Translations under genes and position numbers: made by a program
The notes under the pieces: model-generated
Told to the model about the DNA's origin: nothing
The model's input: only the letters and a program-made list of their open reading frames with translations
Databases searched by the model: none
Shown here: positions 36,581 through 46,662 of the stretch, in pieces
Position numbering within the stretch: position 1 is the stretch's first letter
How the letters are laid out: each line of letters starts with the position of its first letter
Assembly: GCF_029960815.1 (NCBI RefSeq)
Contig: NZ_JASBRE010000007.1
Location: forward strand, 124,001-188,000
From: Pseudomonas sp. AL03
Lineage (GTDB): Bacteria; Pseudomonadota; Gammaproteobacteria; Pseudomonadales; Pseudomonadaceae
Direction: 5' to 3'
Length of the DNA: 64,000 bases

Positions 36581-37858
36581 TCAAAGGATGTTTGAGTAAT
36601 CCGCTTCGATCCGGTCCAGGCTCAGGTGATTGAGGAAGTTGGAGAAGCACATCCACGCCGACAGCGCGTTCAGGTCACGGAACTGATCCGGAAGATACTT
36701 CGGTGCCACCACCAGTCCTTCATCCACCAGCTGGCGCAAGGTCCGCATGTCTTCCAGCGTGGTCTTGCCACAAAACAGCAGCGGGATCTGCTCGAGTTTG
36801 CCTTTACGCACGGCCAACTGAATGTAGTTGTAAACCATGATAAAGCCCTTGAGGTAGGACAAGTCTTTGGTAAATGGCAGCCCATTGGGCACCGAGCCGC
36901 GGAAAACCCGGCTGGCATTGCCGTAGCTTTCAGCCATTTCGAAACCCTGCTCGCGGAAGAACTCGAAGATCTGCATAAAGTCCGCGCCCTCTTCCACCAT
37001 GTGGATGGCGCGGGTGCGGTTGGTCAGTTTACGCAGACGACTCGGGTAAGAGGCGAAGGTGATGATTTCCATCAGGATCGCCAGGCCTTCCTGAGTCACC
37101 GTCGACGACGGCGGACCTTTGGAGAGGAAGGTGCAGATCGGCTGGTTCAGACCATTGAGCGTGGTGCCCACATGCACCAGCCCTTCGTGGACTTCCAGAG
37201 CGCGCACGTCCCGCTCGTTGAACATCGCGTCGGCGCGAATCTTGATGTAATCGGCACCGGCCGCCGCATCGGCGACGATCCCGTCGGACTCGAACACCCG
37301 AATGGTTTCTTCGGCCTCGCCAAACACCTTGTTCAATCGATGTTGCAGCTGGCTGACGGCTTCCTTGGCGGTGAGTGTTTTCGGTTCGTCCTTCAGATCG
37401 CCACGGCCGTCGATGTTGTTCAGGTAATCGGAGAGCATCAGCCCCAAGTCGGCCAGGGTCGGGTCGCCGGCGTGAAACGCGTCGGACGCGGCGCCGTACA
37501 ACTCTTGGGAAATCAGCCCGAAATCCTCGGTGCCGCGCGCTTCGAGCATGCGCACCACCATCCGGTATTCCTTGCACATGCGGCGCATGATCTGGCCGAC
37601 CGGGTTGAACTGACCCAACTGACGGGTGATGTCGCGCTCGATGTTCTGGAATTCCAGTTTCACTTTGCTGGAGTCAAAAGACAGCGGGCGACTGAGGTAA
37701 TAGTCACGGTCCACTGCCGGCATTTCCTTGCCCTTGCCCTTGAGGAAACCCTTGCGGATGCTGTCGTCCCACTTGACCGCATCGAGGACGCGAATCGGCG
37801 TCTGCGCCAGCACAATGCGATCGGACAAAATGCGTATCGTCTGCTGGTAATCGTCCAC
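36581..37858 (-). CDS. DUF1704 family protein with QEGLA motif
   Basis: A 425-residue protein of the family often labelled 'flavohemoglobin expression-modulating QEGLA motif protein'. Two motifs of a metallopeptidase-like active site are visible: VHEGLVHVGTT (HExxxH-type) and TVTQEGLAILMEIITF (QEGLA). The enzymatic role is not established, although the motif order resembles gluzincin-like peptidases. The gene is on the minus strand downstream of the lipoprotein and TetR genes with a 36-bp gap. The organisation agrees with PA3696 and its neighbours. Confidence 0.82.
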   Translation of the reverse strand: MDDYQQTIRILSDRIVLAQTPIRVLDAVKWDDSIRKGFLKGKGKEMPAVDRDYYLSRPLSFDSSKVKLEFQNIERDITRQLGQFNPVGQIMRRMCKEYRMVVRMLEARGTEDFGLISQELYGAASDAFHAGDPTLADLGLMLSDYLNNIDGRGDLKDEPKTLTAKEAVSQLQHRLNKVFGEAEETIRVFESDGIVADAAAGADYIKIRADAMFNERDVRALEVHEGLVHVGTTLNGLNQPICTFLSKGPPSSTVTQEGLAILMEIITFASYPSRLRKLTNRTRAIHMVEEGADFMQIFEFFREQGFEMAESYGNASRVFRGSVPNGLPFTKDLSYLKGFIMVYNYIQLAVRKGKLEQIPLLFCGKTTLEDMRTLRQLVDEGLVVAPKYLPDQFRDLNALSAWMCFSNFLNHLSLDRIEADYSNIL

Positions 37859-37894
37859 CCGAAACTCCTGTAGAAAAACCGTTAGGTGCTGGCT

Positions 37895-38461
37895 TTATTT
37901 AACTTTAGCTTTGGCTTTGGCCAGACGCTGATAGCGCACCGCCTCAACGAAGACATCGGAATTGGCGGGGTCGTCGAGGTAGGCAAACACCTGGTCCAGG
38001 CTGTTGTTGATCAATACGCCGTCGCCCTCGTCGGTCTGAAAGCCTTTGCCACTCAGGACTTTCTGCCCCAGGGCCTGGTTGATCTGCTCGAGATCGAGGT
38101 TGTAGACCACCAGTTCGTGCTTATCGGTGAGTTCGAAACCAGCGATGGTGTAATGCCCACCGAACTGCGCTGGTACCTTCGCCGACAAGTACCAGCGACT
38201 GCCATGGCGGGTCACCGTGAAGGGATAGGCTTCGCGTTCCTTGGGTTTAGCCTTGAAGTAGCTGACCGCCTGATAGTGATTATCGCCCAGGCGCGTCAGC
38301 TCCAGGTTAAGCGGCTCACCCCAGGCATTGGTGCTGGTCCATTTGCCGAGCAACCCTTTGGGTGCGAGTTCACTCGAGGCCAGCGGCTCCTTGAAGGTCA
38401 CCAGACAGCCACTGAGCAGCAGGATCGACAAGGCGATCACAACGACACGCCAGGCTTTCAT
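37895..38461 (-). CDS. Hypothetical lipoprotein
   Basis: A 188-residue protein with a lipoprotein signal (VVVIALSILLLSGCLV; Cys19). The mature part is beta-rich (GKWTSTNAWGEPLNLELT, YPFTVTRHGSRWYLSAKVP, HYTIAGFELTDKHELVVY), which suggests a lipocalin-like or beta-sandwich fold. A Lys-rich C-terminus follows. It resembles PA3698 in position. Function unknown. Confidence 0.78.
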   Translation of the reverse strand: MKAWRVVVIALSILLLSGCLVTFKEPLASSELAPKGLLGKWTSTNAWGEPLNLELTRLGDNHYQAVSYFKAKPKEREAYPFTVTRHGSRWYLSAKVPAQFGGHYTIAGFELTDKHELVVYNLDLEQINQALGQKVLSGKGFQTDEGDGVLINNSLDQVFAYLDDPANSDVFVEAVRYQRLAKAKAKVK

Positions 38462-38509
38462 TCAACACTCCCTATCGATACACCATGACTTTTGCGCGCT
38501 GATCGAGCG

Positions 38510-39226
38510 TCAGACCGACGCCAATACCAAATGCATGTAGCGGGTCAGGATGCCGAGCATTTCTGCTTCGGCCCCAGGCTCGGCTTCGTTGAGCAGGCCC
38601 TGATATTCCATCCGTCCGATAATCGCCGTCAACACTTTGGCATCCTGTTGGGGTTCAGGGGAACCCAATACCTCGAAAAGCTGGCAGGTGCCCTGGAGCA
38701 AAATCTGCTGATGTGAACGCACCAACAACGCCAGGCGCGGATTGAGCAACGCCTCCTGGCGGAAGGCTTGCTCGGCCATCAAGTGCTCGCGGCGATTGAT
38801 CAATTGCCGATGAACATAGTCCGCCATCAGCCGCGCAATATCGTCCGCCAGCTGTGAACGGGACTCGGGAGTGCCATCGCCGCTGACAACCATCTCGCGC
38901 AACAGGCCTTCATTGCTGGCCCACAGCTTGCCCATGAACGCCGCGCTGCGTTCCACGTATTGGGCAAAGGTATCGGTGAGCAGGTCATCGATATCCTTGA
39001 AATAGTAAGTGGTGGCCGAGAGCGGCACACCGGCCTCGGCAGCCACCGCGCGATGACGCACGGCCCGCACGCCATCGCGCACGACAATGCGCATCGCCGC
39101 ATCGAGAATGTCCTGCCGACGCTGCTCGCTGCCCTGTCGGCTGGCCTTGCGACCCTGGTACTGAACACTTTCAGCGACCGCAGTGGCGACGTCCGCTGCA
39201 CCCTCTTGAGCAATTGCACGGTTCAC
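38510..39226 (-). CDS. TetR-family transcriptional regulator
   Basis: A 238-residue regulator with a long N-terminal extension before the helix-turn-helix. The DNA-binding domain (RRQDILDAAMRIVVRDGVRA then RAVAAEAGVPLSATTYYFK) is followed by a helical ligand-binding part (FAQYVERSAAFMGKLWAS, HLMAEQAFRQEALLNPRLA). It lies just downstream of lysS and its terminator and resembles PA3699. Target unknown; the lipoprotein gene 48 bp downstream may be co-transcribed. Confidence 0.82.
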   Translation of the reverse strand: MNRAIAQEGAADVATAVAESVQYQGRKASRQGSEQRRQDILDAAMRIVVRDGVRAVRHRAVAAEAGVPLSATTYYFKDIDDLLTDTFAQYVERSAAFMGKLWASNEGLLREMVVSGDGTPESRSQLADDIARLMADYVHRQLINRREHLMAEQAFRQEALLNPRLALLVRSHQQILLQGTCQLFEVLGSPEPQQDAKVLTAIIGRMEYQGLLNEAEPGAEAEMLGILTRYMHLVLASV

Positions 39227-39286
39227 GACAGGTATTCCTCTCTACTTCAAAAGTAACCAATTGATACGTTTGTACCAGACAGGCAA

Positions 39287-39318
39287 TAAAAAGCCGCCTG
39301 TTTTAGGCGGCTTTTTAG
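39287..39318 (-). terminator. Rho-independent terminator after lysS
   Basis: On the minus strand AAAAAGCCGCCTAAAACAGG CGGCTTTTT folds as a short stem with a TTTTAT tail, 10 bases after the lysS stop. Confidence 0.88.
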
Positions 39319-39327
39319 TTGAAACAC

Positions 39328-40830
39328 TTACGCTTGCGGCCGCATGTGCGGGAACAGGATCACGTCACGGATCGACGGGGAGTTGGTCAGCAGCATCACC
39401 AGACGGTCGATGCCGATACCTTCACCGGCCGTTGGCGGCATGCCGTACTCCAGCGCGCGAACGAAGTCGGCGTCGTAGTGCATGGCTTCGTCGTCGCCGG
39501 CATCCTTGTCGGCCACCTGAGCCATGAAGCGCTCGGCCTGGTCTTCCGCGTCGTTCAACTCGGAGTAGGCGTTGGCGATTTCGCGGCCACCGATGAACAG
39601 TTCGAAACGGTCGGTGACGTTCGGGTTCTCGTCGTTACGACGGGCCAGCGGCGACACTTCGAACGGGTACTGAGTGATGAAGTGCGGCTGCTCCAGCTTG
39701 TGCTCGACCAGCTCTTCGAAAATCATCACCTGCAGTTTGCCCAGACCTTCGAAGCCCAGCACCTTGGCGCCGGCCTTCTTGGCGATGGCGCGGGCCTTGC
39801 CGATGTCGGTCAGGTCGTCAGCGGTCAGCTCAGGGTTGTACTTGAGGATCGAGTCGAACACCGACAGGCGCACGAACGGTTCGCCGAAGTGGAACACTTT
39901 GTCGCCGTACGGGACGTCGGTAGTCCCAAGAACAAGCTGAGCCAGCTCGCGGAACAGTTCTTCGGTCAGGTCCATGTTGTCTTCATAGTCGGCGTAAGCC
40001 TGGTAGAACTCCAACATGGTGAATTCAGGGTTGTGACGCGTCGAAACGCCTTCGTTACGGAAGTTGCGGTTGATCTCGAACACTTTCTCGAAGCCGCCAA
40101 CAACGAGGCGCTTGAGGTACAGCTCCGGCGCGATACGCAGGAACATTTCCATGTCCAGCGCATTGTGGTGAGTCTCGAACGGCTTGGCTGCAGCACCGCC
40201 GGGGATGGTTTGCAGCATCGGCGTTTCGACTTCAAGGAAGTCACGCTGCATCAGGAAGCTGCGGATGTGCGCAATCACTTGCGAACGAACGCGGAAGGTC
40301 TGGCGCACGTCTTCGTTGACGATCAGGTCAACGTAACGCTGGCGATAGCGCTGCTCGGTGTCGGACAGGCCGTGGTGCTTGTCCGGCAGTGGGCGCAGGG
40401 ACTTGGTCAGCAGGCGCACGTGGGTCATTTCGACGTACAGGTCGCCCTTGCCGGAACGCGCCAGGGTACCTTCGGCGGCAATGATGTCGCCCAGGTCCCA
40501 GGTTTTCACCGCGGCCAGGGTTTCTTCGGACAGGGTTTTACGGTTGACGTAAACCTGAATGCGCCCGGACATGTCCTGGATCACCATGAACGAACCACGG
40601 TTGAGCATGAGACGACCGGCAACCTTGACCGGGATTGCAGCCTCTGCGAGCTCTTCCTTGGTCTTGTCCGCGTACTGTTTCTGCAAGTCTTCGCAGTAGT
40701 TGTCGCGGCGGAAGTCGTTCGGGAAGGCATTGCCCTTGGCGCGCTCGGCAGCCAGCTTTTCCTTGCGCAGGGCGATCAGGGAGTTTTCTTCCTGTTGCAG
40801 GGCTTGCGGGTCGAGTTCTAGGTCGCTCAT
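39328..40830 (-). CDS. lysS: Lysyl-tRNA synthetase, class II
   Basis: A 500-residue class IIb synthetase. The N-terminal OB-fold anticodon-binding domain ([33 protein letters not shown]) precedes the catalytic core: motif 1 region [17 protein letters not shown], motif 2 [18 protein letters not shown] and motif 3 [19 protein letters not shown]. Charges tRNA-Lys with lysine. The start at 40830 gives the canonical MSDLELD opening. It is about 100 bp downstream of prfB, the arrangement seen in many bacteria (prfB-lysS). Confidence 0.96.
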   Translation of the reverse strand: MSDLELDPQALQQEENSLIALRKEKLAAERAKGNAFPNDFRRDNYCEDLQKQYADKTKEELAEAAIPVKVAGRLMLNRGSFMVIQDMSGRIQVYVNRKTLSEETLAAVKTWDLGDIIAAEGTLARSGKGDLYVEMTHVRLLTKSLRPLPDKHHGLSDTEQRYRQRYVDLIVNEDVRQTFRVRSQVIAHIRSFLMQRDFLEVETPMLQTIPGGAAAKPFETHHNALDMEMFLRIAPELYLKRLVVGGFEKVFEINRNFRNEGVSTRHNPEFTMLEFYQAYADYEDNMDLTEELFRELAQLVLGTTDVPYGDKVFHFGEPFVRLSVFDSILKYNPELTADDLTDIGKARAIAKKAGAKVLGFEGLGKLQVMIFEELVEHKLEQPHFITQYPFEVSPLARRNDENPNVTDRFELFIGGREIANAYSELNDAEDQAERFMAQVADKDAGDDEAMHYDADFVRALEYGMPPTAGEGIGIDRLVMLLTNSPSIRDVILFPHMRPQA

Positions 40831-40879
40831 GTCTTTAAAAATTCCATCACAGGTTCGTTGCCCCCGGCTGTCGCCGGGG

Positions 40880-40904
40880 TTCGCGGGCAAGCCTCGCTCC
40901 TACA
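40880..40904. repeat. Single REP unit between prfB and lysS
   Basis: TTCGCGGGCAAGCCTCGCTC... is one REP unit, preceded by a small CCCCGGC/GCCGGGG hairpin at 40862-40879. It lies inside the prfB-lysS intergenic space. Confidence 0.75.
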
Positions 40905-40932
40905 GGGGCATGACACCCCTGTAGCGCGTGCC

Positions 40933-42028
40933 TTAAAGCCCTTGTTTCAGGCTGGCCACCAGGTATTCGTCGATGTCGCCGTCGAGCACCTTGTCGCAGT
41001 CACTGCGTTCGACGTTAGTACGCAAATCCTTGATTCGCGACTGGTCGAGCACGTAGGAGCGAATCTGGTGACCCCAGCCGATGTCCGACTTGGTGTCTTC
41101 CAGGGCCTGGGAGGCGGCGTTGCGTTTCTGCACTTCCTGCTCGTACAAGCGCGCCCGCAACATTTTCATCGCGGTGTCTTTGTTGGCGTGCTGGGAGCGT
41201 TCGTTCTGGCAGCAGACCACGGTGTTGGTCGGTACGTGCGTAATACGTACGGCCGAGTCGGTGGTGTTTACGTGCTGACCACCGGCACCGGAGGAACGGT
41301 AGGTGTCGATGCGCAGGTCCGACGGGTTGATGTCGATTTCGATGTTGTCATCGATTTCCGGCGACACGAACACGGCCGAGAACGAGGTGTGGCGACGGTT
41401 ACCGGAGTCGTACGGGCTCTTGCGCACCAGACGGTGCACGCCGATTTCGGTACGCAACCAGCCAAAGGCGTATTCGCCCTTGATGTGGATCGTGGCGCCC
41501 TTGATCCCGGCGACTTCACCGGCCGACAGCTCCATGATGGTCGCGTCGAAACCGCGTTTGTCGGCCCAGCGCAGGTACATGCGCAGCAGGATGTTGGCCC
41601 AGTCCTGAGCCTCGGTACCGCCGGAGCCGGCCTGGATGTCGAGGTAGGCGTTGTTGGCGTCCATCTCACCGCTGAACATGCGACGGAATTCGAGTTTTTC
41701 CAGGGACTCACGCAGACGCTCGACTTCGGCAGCGACGTCATCGACGGCGGCCTGGTCTTCTTCTTCGGCGGACATCAGCAGCAGGTCTTTGGCGTCGGCC
41801 AGGCCTGTGTGCATTTCGTCGAGGGTTTCGACGATCTGAGCCAGCAGGGACCGCTCGCGGCCCAGCTCCTGAGCGTACGTCGGGTTGTTCCAGACATTCG
41901 GATCTTCAAGCTCGCGATTGACTTCAGTCAGACGCTCATGCTTTTGATCGTAGTCAAAGATACCCCCGAATAGTTTCGGAGCGCTCGGACAGGTCCTTGA
42001 TACTGTTAAGGATCGGGTTGATTTCCAT
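40933..42028 (-). CDS. prfB: Peptide chain release factor 2, programmed +1 frameshift
   Basis: RF2, 364 residues after frameshifting, releases peptides at UGA and UAA. Translation starts at ATG 42028 ([13 protein letters not shown]) and reaches CTT-TGA (41959-41954) after 24 sense codons. The classic slippery context CGGGGGTATCTTTGAC has a Shine-Dalgarno-like GGGGG, so ribosomes skip the T at 41956 and continue as GAC TAC. RF2 levels thus feed back on frameshifting. The GGQ loop ([16 protein letters not shown]) is intact. The tripeptide region reads [14 protein letters not shown], so the expected SPF stop-codon-recognition motif is SPY here. Downstream is lysS. Confidence 0.95.
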
Positions 42029-42145
42029 GGCGGGCAGCACTCGTTGGCGAACTTTTGAAAGCCGGCGAGTATAACGTAATCAGGCTGTCACGGCAGCCCG
42101 CCTGGCGGCTTTAGGGCGAATGGTTTTGGCTAAACGGCGAACACC

Positions 42146-42293
42146 TGTAGCAGCGGTCGAGCCCCGCGAGGCCGCGTTCGGCGGCGAAGCCGTCGTAAAC
42201 TATACAACACGGCCTTTCAGACAAACCGCGCACACAGGATTGGCGAGGACTTCGTCCTCGGACGCGGCCTCGCGGGGCTCGACCGCTGCTACA
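42146..42293. repeat. TGTAGCAGC-type inverted repeat between wspR and prfB
   Basis: Outer arms TGTAGCAGCGGTCGAGCCCC (42146-42165) and GGGGCTCGACCGCTGCTACA (42274-42293) are perfect complements. The pairing continues inwards (GCGAGGCCGCGTTC / GACGCGGCCTCGC). It shares the TGTAGCAGC...GAGG ends with the repeat at 55660-55763. Between is about 70 bp of AT-richer sequence. It separates the end of the wsp operon from the prfB promoter. Confidence 0.8.
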
Positions 42294-42316
42294 TGGGATC
42301 GTATTTCAATAGCGGA

Positions 42317-43318
42317 TTACTCAATCCCAACCTGATTACGCCCGTTGTTCTTCGCCAGGTACAGCCCCTTGTCCGCCGCCGAAATCAATTGCCGGCAATC
42401 GCCACCCGGTTGCGGGGTCATGGTCGACAGGCCGATGCTGATGGTCAGGCTCGAACCTTCTGCCGGAAAAACGTGCGGAATCTTCAACGCCGCAACGGTC
42501 TGGCGGAGCTTTTCCGCGACCAGTCGCGCGCCGCCCGGCGAAGTATTGGGCAGCACCAGAACGAACTCTTCGCCGCCATAACGGGCCGGCAGGTCCGAAG
42601 GCCGCGAACTGGCATCACGAATCGCCGTGGCCACTTTGCGCAAGGCTTCATCGCCTTCAAGGTGGCCGAAGCTGTCGTTGAAGGACTTGAAGTAGTCGAC
42701 ATCGATCATCAGCAGCGACAGTTGGGTCTGGTCACGCAGCGAGCGGCGCCACTCCAGCGCCAGGTATTCGTCGAAATGCCGGCGGTTCGACAGCCCGGTC
42801 AGGCCGTCGGAGTTCATCAAGCGTTGCAGCACCAGATTGGTGTCTAGCAACTGCTGCTGGCTGACCCGCAACGCGCGGTAAGCCGCGTCACGCTGCAGCA
42901 AAGTCATGTAGGAGCGCGAGTGGTAGCGAATGCGCGCCACCAGTTCGATGTTGTCCGGCAACTTGACCAGGTAATCATTGGCCCCGGCCGCAAACGCCGC
43001 GCTCTTGATCAGCGGATCTTCCTTGGTCGACAGGACAATGATCGGGATGTCCCTGGTCGCCGGATGGTTGCGGTACTCGCGCACCAGGCTCAAGCCGTCA
43101 AGTCCAGGCATCACCAGATCCTGAAGGATCACCGTCGGCTTGATGCGGATCGCCTGGGCGATGGCCTGGTGCGGGTCGGCGCAGAAGTGGAAGTCGATAT
43201 TTTGTTCGTTCGACAACCCGCGGCGCACCGCCTCGCCGATCATCGCCTGATCGTCCACCAACAACACCATGGCGGCGTTTTCATCGGTTTTGAAGTCGTC
43301 GAGCTGTAAATCATTCAT
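42317..43318 (-). CDS. wspR: WspR: response regulator with diguanylate cyclase output
   Basis: A 333-residue protein. The receiver domain (phospho-acceptor Asp67 in [11 protein letters not shown]) is joined by a helical linker (about 130-170) to a GGDEF domain with active-site GGEEF (residues 248-252). The inhibitory I-site RPSD (239-242) is five residues upstream, so product inhibition by c-di-GMP is expected. Phosphorylation by WspE promotes oligomerisation and c-di-GMP synthesis, which raises adhesion and cellulose/exopolysaccharide production. It is the last gene of the wsp operon, 48 bp after wspF. Confidence 0.96.
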   Translation of the reverse strand: MNDLQLDDFKTDENAAMVLLVDDQAMIGEAVRRGLSNEQNIDFHFCADPHQAIAQAIRIKPTVILQDLVMPGLDGLSLVREYRNHPATRDIPIIVLSTKEDPLIKSAAFAAGANDYLVKLPDNIELVARIRYHSRSYMTLLQRDAAYRALRVSQQQLLDTNLVLQRLMNSDGLTGLSNRRHFDEYLALEWRRSLRDQTQLSLLMIDVDYFKSFNDSFGHLEGDEALRKVATAIRDASSRPSDLPARYGGEEFVLVLPNTSPGGARLVAEKLRQTVAALKIPHVFPAEGSSLTISIGLSTMTPQPGGDCRQLISAADKGLYLAKNNGRNQVGIE

Positions 43319-43366
43319 GGGCAGTCACCTGAGTACTACTTGGGCCAGGATTGCTGTGAAAATTCT

Positions 43367-44377
43367 TCATTTGGGGAATATCTCCAGCAATCGTGGCGCT
43401 ATCTTGTCCAGTGGGCGAATTTCCATCGCAGCATCGATGGCCGCTGCCGCCTTCGGCATTCCGTACACCGCACTGCTGTTTTGATCCTGAGCGATGGTCA
43501 GGTAGCCCTGTTGGCGCATGAGTTTAAGCCCCTGCGCGCCATCGCGTCCCATGCCGGTGAGCAAAACACCCACGGCATCGCCGTTCCAGTAATTGGCCAC
43601 GCTCTCGAAAAACACATCGATCGAGGGCCGATAGATCTCGTTGACCGGTTCGGCCGTGTAGGCCAGCGAACCGTTTTTCAACAAGCGAATATGGTGGTTG
43701 GTACCCGCCAGCAGCACCGTGCCGCTTTGCGGCGGCTCGCCTTCCTGGGCCAGGCGCACGTTCAGGCCGCTGGCGCTGCCGAGCCATTCGGCCATGCCGG
43801 CGGCGAACACCTGGTCAACATGCTGCACCAGCACGATGGCCGTCGAAAAATCTCGCGGCAGCCCCTTGAGCAAGACTTCCAGCGCGGCCGGCCCACCTGC
43901 CGATGAGCCGATCGCTACCAGACGCTGGCGCGAGGCCGAACTGCGCAGCGGGCTCGGAGCCGATCGCTCCCGATTGCCCCGGTCACCGATCAGCCAACCG
44001 ATGTTCATGATCTTGCGCAGTAACGGGGCCGCCGCCTCCTGGGCATTGCCGGCACCGAGGGCCGGCGTATCGACCACATCCAGCGCGCCGTGGCCCATGG
44101 CCTCGAACACCCGATGCACGTTTTGCTCGCGGTCGACTGTGACGATAACGATCGCGCACGGCGTATCGGCCATGATCCGCCGGGTCGCCTCCACGCCATC
44201 CATCACCGGCATGATCAGGTCCATCAGGATCAGATCCGGCGTATGTTCGGCACAACGTTGCACCGCCTCGGCCCCATTGCTGGCGACCCAAACCAGCTCG
44301 TGCGCCGGCTCGAATGCCAGGGCGCGGCGCAGAGCCTCCACTGCCATGGGCATGTCGTTGACGATTGCGATTTTCAT
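43367..44377 (-). CDS. wspF: WspF: CheB-like methylesterase response regulator
   Basis: A 336-residue protein. The N-terminal receiver (Asp53 in DLILMDLIMPVMDG) is followed by a CheB methylesterase domain: nucleophile Ser159 in LVAIGSSAGGPAALEVLL, His186 in VLVQHVDQVF and the acid Asp in TGMGRDGAQGLKLM. It removes methyl groups from WspA and damps signalling; loss-of-function alleles in other pseudomonads give wrinkly, high-c-di-GMP colonies. All catalytic residues are intact here. The start overlaps the wspE stop by four bases. Confidence 0.95.
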   Translation of the reverse strand: MKIAIVNDMPMAVEALRRALAFEPAHELVWVASNGAEAVQRCAEHTPDLILMDLIMPVMDGVEATRRIMADTPCAIVIVTVDREQNVHRVFEAMGHGALDVVDTPALGAGNAQEAAAPLLRKIMNIGWLIGDRGNRERSAPSPLRSSASRQRLVAIGSSAGGPAALEVLLKGLPRDFSTAIVLVQHVDQVFAAGMAEWLGSASGLNVRLAQEGEPPQSGTVLLAGTNHHIRLLKNGSLAYTAEPVNEIYRPSIDVFFESVANYWNGDAVGVLLTGMGRDGAQGLKLMRQQGYLTIAQDQNSSAVYGMPKAAAAIDAAMEIRPLDKIAPRLLEIFPK

Positions 44378-46662
44378 GCCCGCGCTCCTCCAATGAGCTC
44401 AACCACCGCGTCAAGCAGGGCGTCGTCATGAAAACTGGCTTTGGCTAGGTAATAGTCGGCTCCAGCGTCCAGTCCACGACGACGGTCCTCTTCACGATCT
44501 TTGTAAGACACCACCATAACCGGAAGCGATTGCAGGCGATTGTCCCGGCGCAGTAAAGACACCAGTTCGATGCCATCCATACGCGGCATATCAATGTCGG
44601 TGATCAGCAGATCGAAATCCTCCGAGCGCAAGGCGTTCCAGCCATCCATACCGTCCACCGCCACCGCCACGTCGTAGCCGCGATTGAGTAACAACTTGCG
44701 TTGCAGCTCGCGCACGGTCAGCGAATCGTCGACCACCAAAATCCGTTTTCGAGCGGCTTCAACCGCCTGGCTGCCCTGACGGGCAATGCGCTCAAGACGC
44801 CCGGTATTGAGCAGTTTGTCCACCGAACGCAGCATGTCTTCGACGTCGATGATCAGCACCACCGAACCGTCGTCGAGCAAGGCCCCGGCGGAGATGTCCT
44901 GCACCTTGCCCAGACGCTCGTCCAGCGGTAGTACGACCAAGGTCCGCTCGCCGATAAAACGCTCGACCGCCACGCCGTAAATCGCCTCGCGCTCGCGAAT
45001 CACCACGACCTTGAGGGTTTGCTGACTGTTCTGGCTCGCCGGACGCTGCAACAGTTGACTGGCCGCGACCAACCCGACATGTCGGCCTTCGTGCCAGAAA
45101 TGCTGACGGCCTTCGACCTGGACGATGTCCGCCGGCTGCAGATCGCACATCCGTTCGATGTGGGCCAGCGGGAAGGCATACGCCTCCTCACCGACGTCCA
45201 CCACCAGACTGCGCACCACCGACAGGGTCAGCGGCACTTCGAGATGGAAGCGACTGCCCTCGCCCGCCGCCTGCTCCAGCACGACCGCGCCCCGCAACTG
45301 GCGAACCATGTGCTGAACCGCATCCAGACCGACACCGCGCCCGGAGACCTCGGTGACCGTGTCGCGCAGGCTGAAACCCGGTAGAAACAGAAAGGTCAGT
45401 AGCTCTTCTTCACTTAACTGCGCGGCGGTTTCGGCCGGGGACAATTGGCGTTCGATGATGCTGCGGCGGACCTTTTCCAGATCGACGCCATTACCGTCAT
45501 CGCTCAGCTCCAGCACCAACAGACCGGCCTGATGGGAGGCGCGCAAACGAATCAGGCCTTCAGCGGGTTTGCCCGCCAAGAGCCGTAGCTCCGGGGATTC
45601 GATGCCGTGATCAACGGCATTGCGCAGCAGGTGGGTCAGCGGCGCTTCAAGCTTCTCCAGCACGTCACGGTCGACCTGGGTTTTCTCGCCCTCGATCTCC
45701 AATCGCACCTGTTTGCCAAGGCTGCGGCCGAGGTCGCGGACCATGCGCTCTTGCCCGGTCAACACATCGGCAAACGGCCGCATGCGGCAGGCCAGCGCGG
45801 TGTCGTACAACACTTGCGCCCGTTGACTGGCCTGCCAGGCGAACTCATCCAGCTCGGCGTTTTTCTCGATCAGCAATTGCTGGGATTCAGCCAGCAATCG
45901 GCGGGCATCGTCGAGAGCCTCCTGGGCCTCCAGGCTCAAGGCGTGGTCCTTGAGGTGGACGTTGAGGTTTTCCAGTGCCCGCAGGCCGTTGTTCTGCATG
46001 CGCTTGAGGCGTTGCATGGTGGCCAGGTGCGGTTTGAGCCGCAGGGTTTCCACCAGGGATTTGCTCGACAGATCGAGCAGACTGTTCAGGCGTTCGGCCG
46101 TGACGCGCAGCACCCGTTCGCCGTTTTCGGTGGTGCGCCTGGTCTTGCGCGGCGGCTCTGCGCAGTGCAGTTCGGCGACCGGGATTGGCGTCTCGACCTT
46201 GGGCGCCGGTGGTTGGAGCTGAAGCTGCGCCATCACTGGGACGACGGGTGCAGCGACCGGTGCGGGTGCCGCCATCGGATCAAGCAACCGCGCCATCAAG
46301 GCCACATAGGCCTCGATATTCGCACGTTCAGGATTGTTGGTCGGCGTCGCGATGCGCATCAGCAAATCGGTGCCTTGCAACAACGCATCGATGTGCTCGG
46401 GCCGCAGGTACAGGCGCCCTTCCTGGGCGCTGACCAGACAATCCTCCATCACATGCGCAACGCTGACCCCGGCATCGACGCCGACGATGCGCGCCGCGCC
46501 CTTGAGCGAGTGCGCCGCGCGCATGCACGATTCGAGGTGATCGGCTTGGGTCGGGTCGCGTTCCAGCGCCAAAAGACCTGCGTTTAGCACCAGGGTCTGG
46601 GCCTCGGCTTCCAGGCTGAACAGCTCCAGCAAAGAGGCGTCACGCATTTGCTCGGGGGTCAT
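44374..46662 (-). CDS. wspE: WspE: hybrid chemotaxis-type histidine kinase with receiver
   Basis: A 762-residue CheA-like kinase. The N-terminal Hpt domain carries the phospho-accepting His51 (AHSLKGAARIVGVD). Then come the dimerisation and ATPase domains (LLRNAVDHGIESPELRLLAG as N-box, LELSDDGNGVDLEKVRRS and SGRGVGLDAVQHMVRQLRG as G-boxes), a CheW-like regulatory domain, and a C-terminal receiver with Asp689 in LLITDIDMPRMDG. It phosphorylates WspR and WspF when activated by WspA with WspB/WspD. Starts in the wspD stop (ATGA). Confidence 0.96.
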   Translation of the reverse strand: MTPEQMRDASLLELFSLEAEAQTLVLNAGLLALERDPTQADHLESCMRAAHSLKGAARIVGVDAGVSVAHVMEDCLVSAQEGRLYLRPEHIDALLQGTDLLMRIATPTNNPERANIEAYVALMARLLDPMAAPAPVAAPVVPVMAQLQLQPPAPKVETPIPVAELHCAEPPRKTRRTTENGERVLRVTAERLNSLLDLSSKSLVETLRLKPHLATMQRLKRMQNNGLRALENLNVHLKDHALSLEAQEALDDARRLLAESQQLLIEKNAELDEFAWQASQRAQVLYDTALACRMRPFADVLTGQERMVRDLGRSLGKQVRLEIEGEKTQVDRDVLEKLEAPLTHLLRNAVDHGIESPELRLLAGKPAEGLIRLRASHQAGLLVLELSDDGNGVDLEKVRRSIIERQLSPAETAAQLSEEELLTFLFLPGFSLRDTVTEVSGRGVGLDAVQHMVRQLRGAVVLEQAAGEGSRFHLEVPLTLSVVRSLVVDVGEEAYAFPLAHIERMCDLQPADIVQVEGRQHFWHEGRHVGLVAASQLLQRPASQNSQQTLKVVVIREREAIYGVAVERFIGERTLVVLPLDERLGKVQDISAGALLDDGSVVLIIDVEDMLRSVDKLLNTGRLERIARQGSQAVEAARKRILVVDDSLTVRELQRKLLLNRGYDVAVAVDGMDGWNALRSEDFDLLITDIDMPRMDGIELVSLLRRDNRLQSLPVMVVSYKDREEDRRRGLDAGADYYLAKASFHDDALLDAVVELIGGARA

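Noticed and set aside
39319..40821. 500-codon open frame antisense to lysS
   Set aside because: Shadow of lysS; no recognisable motif.
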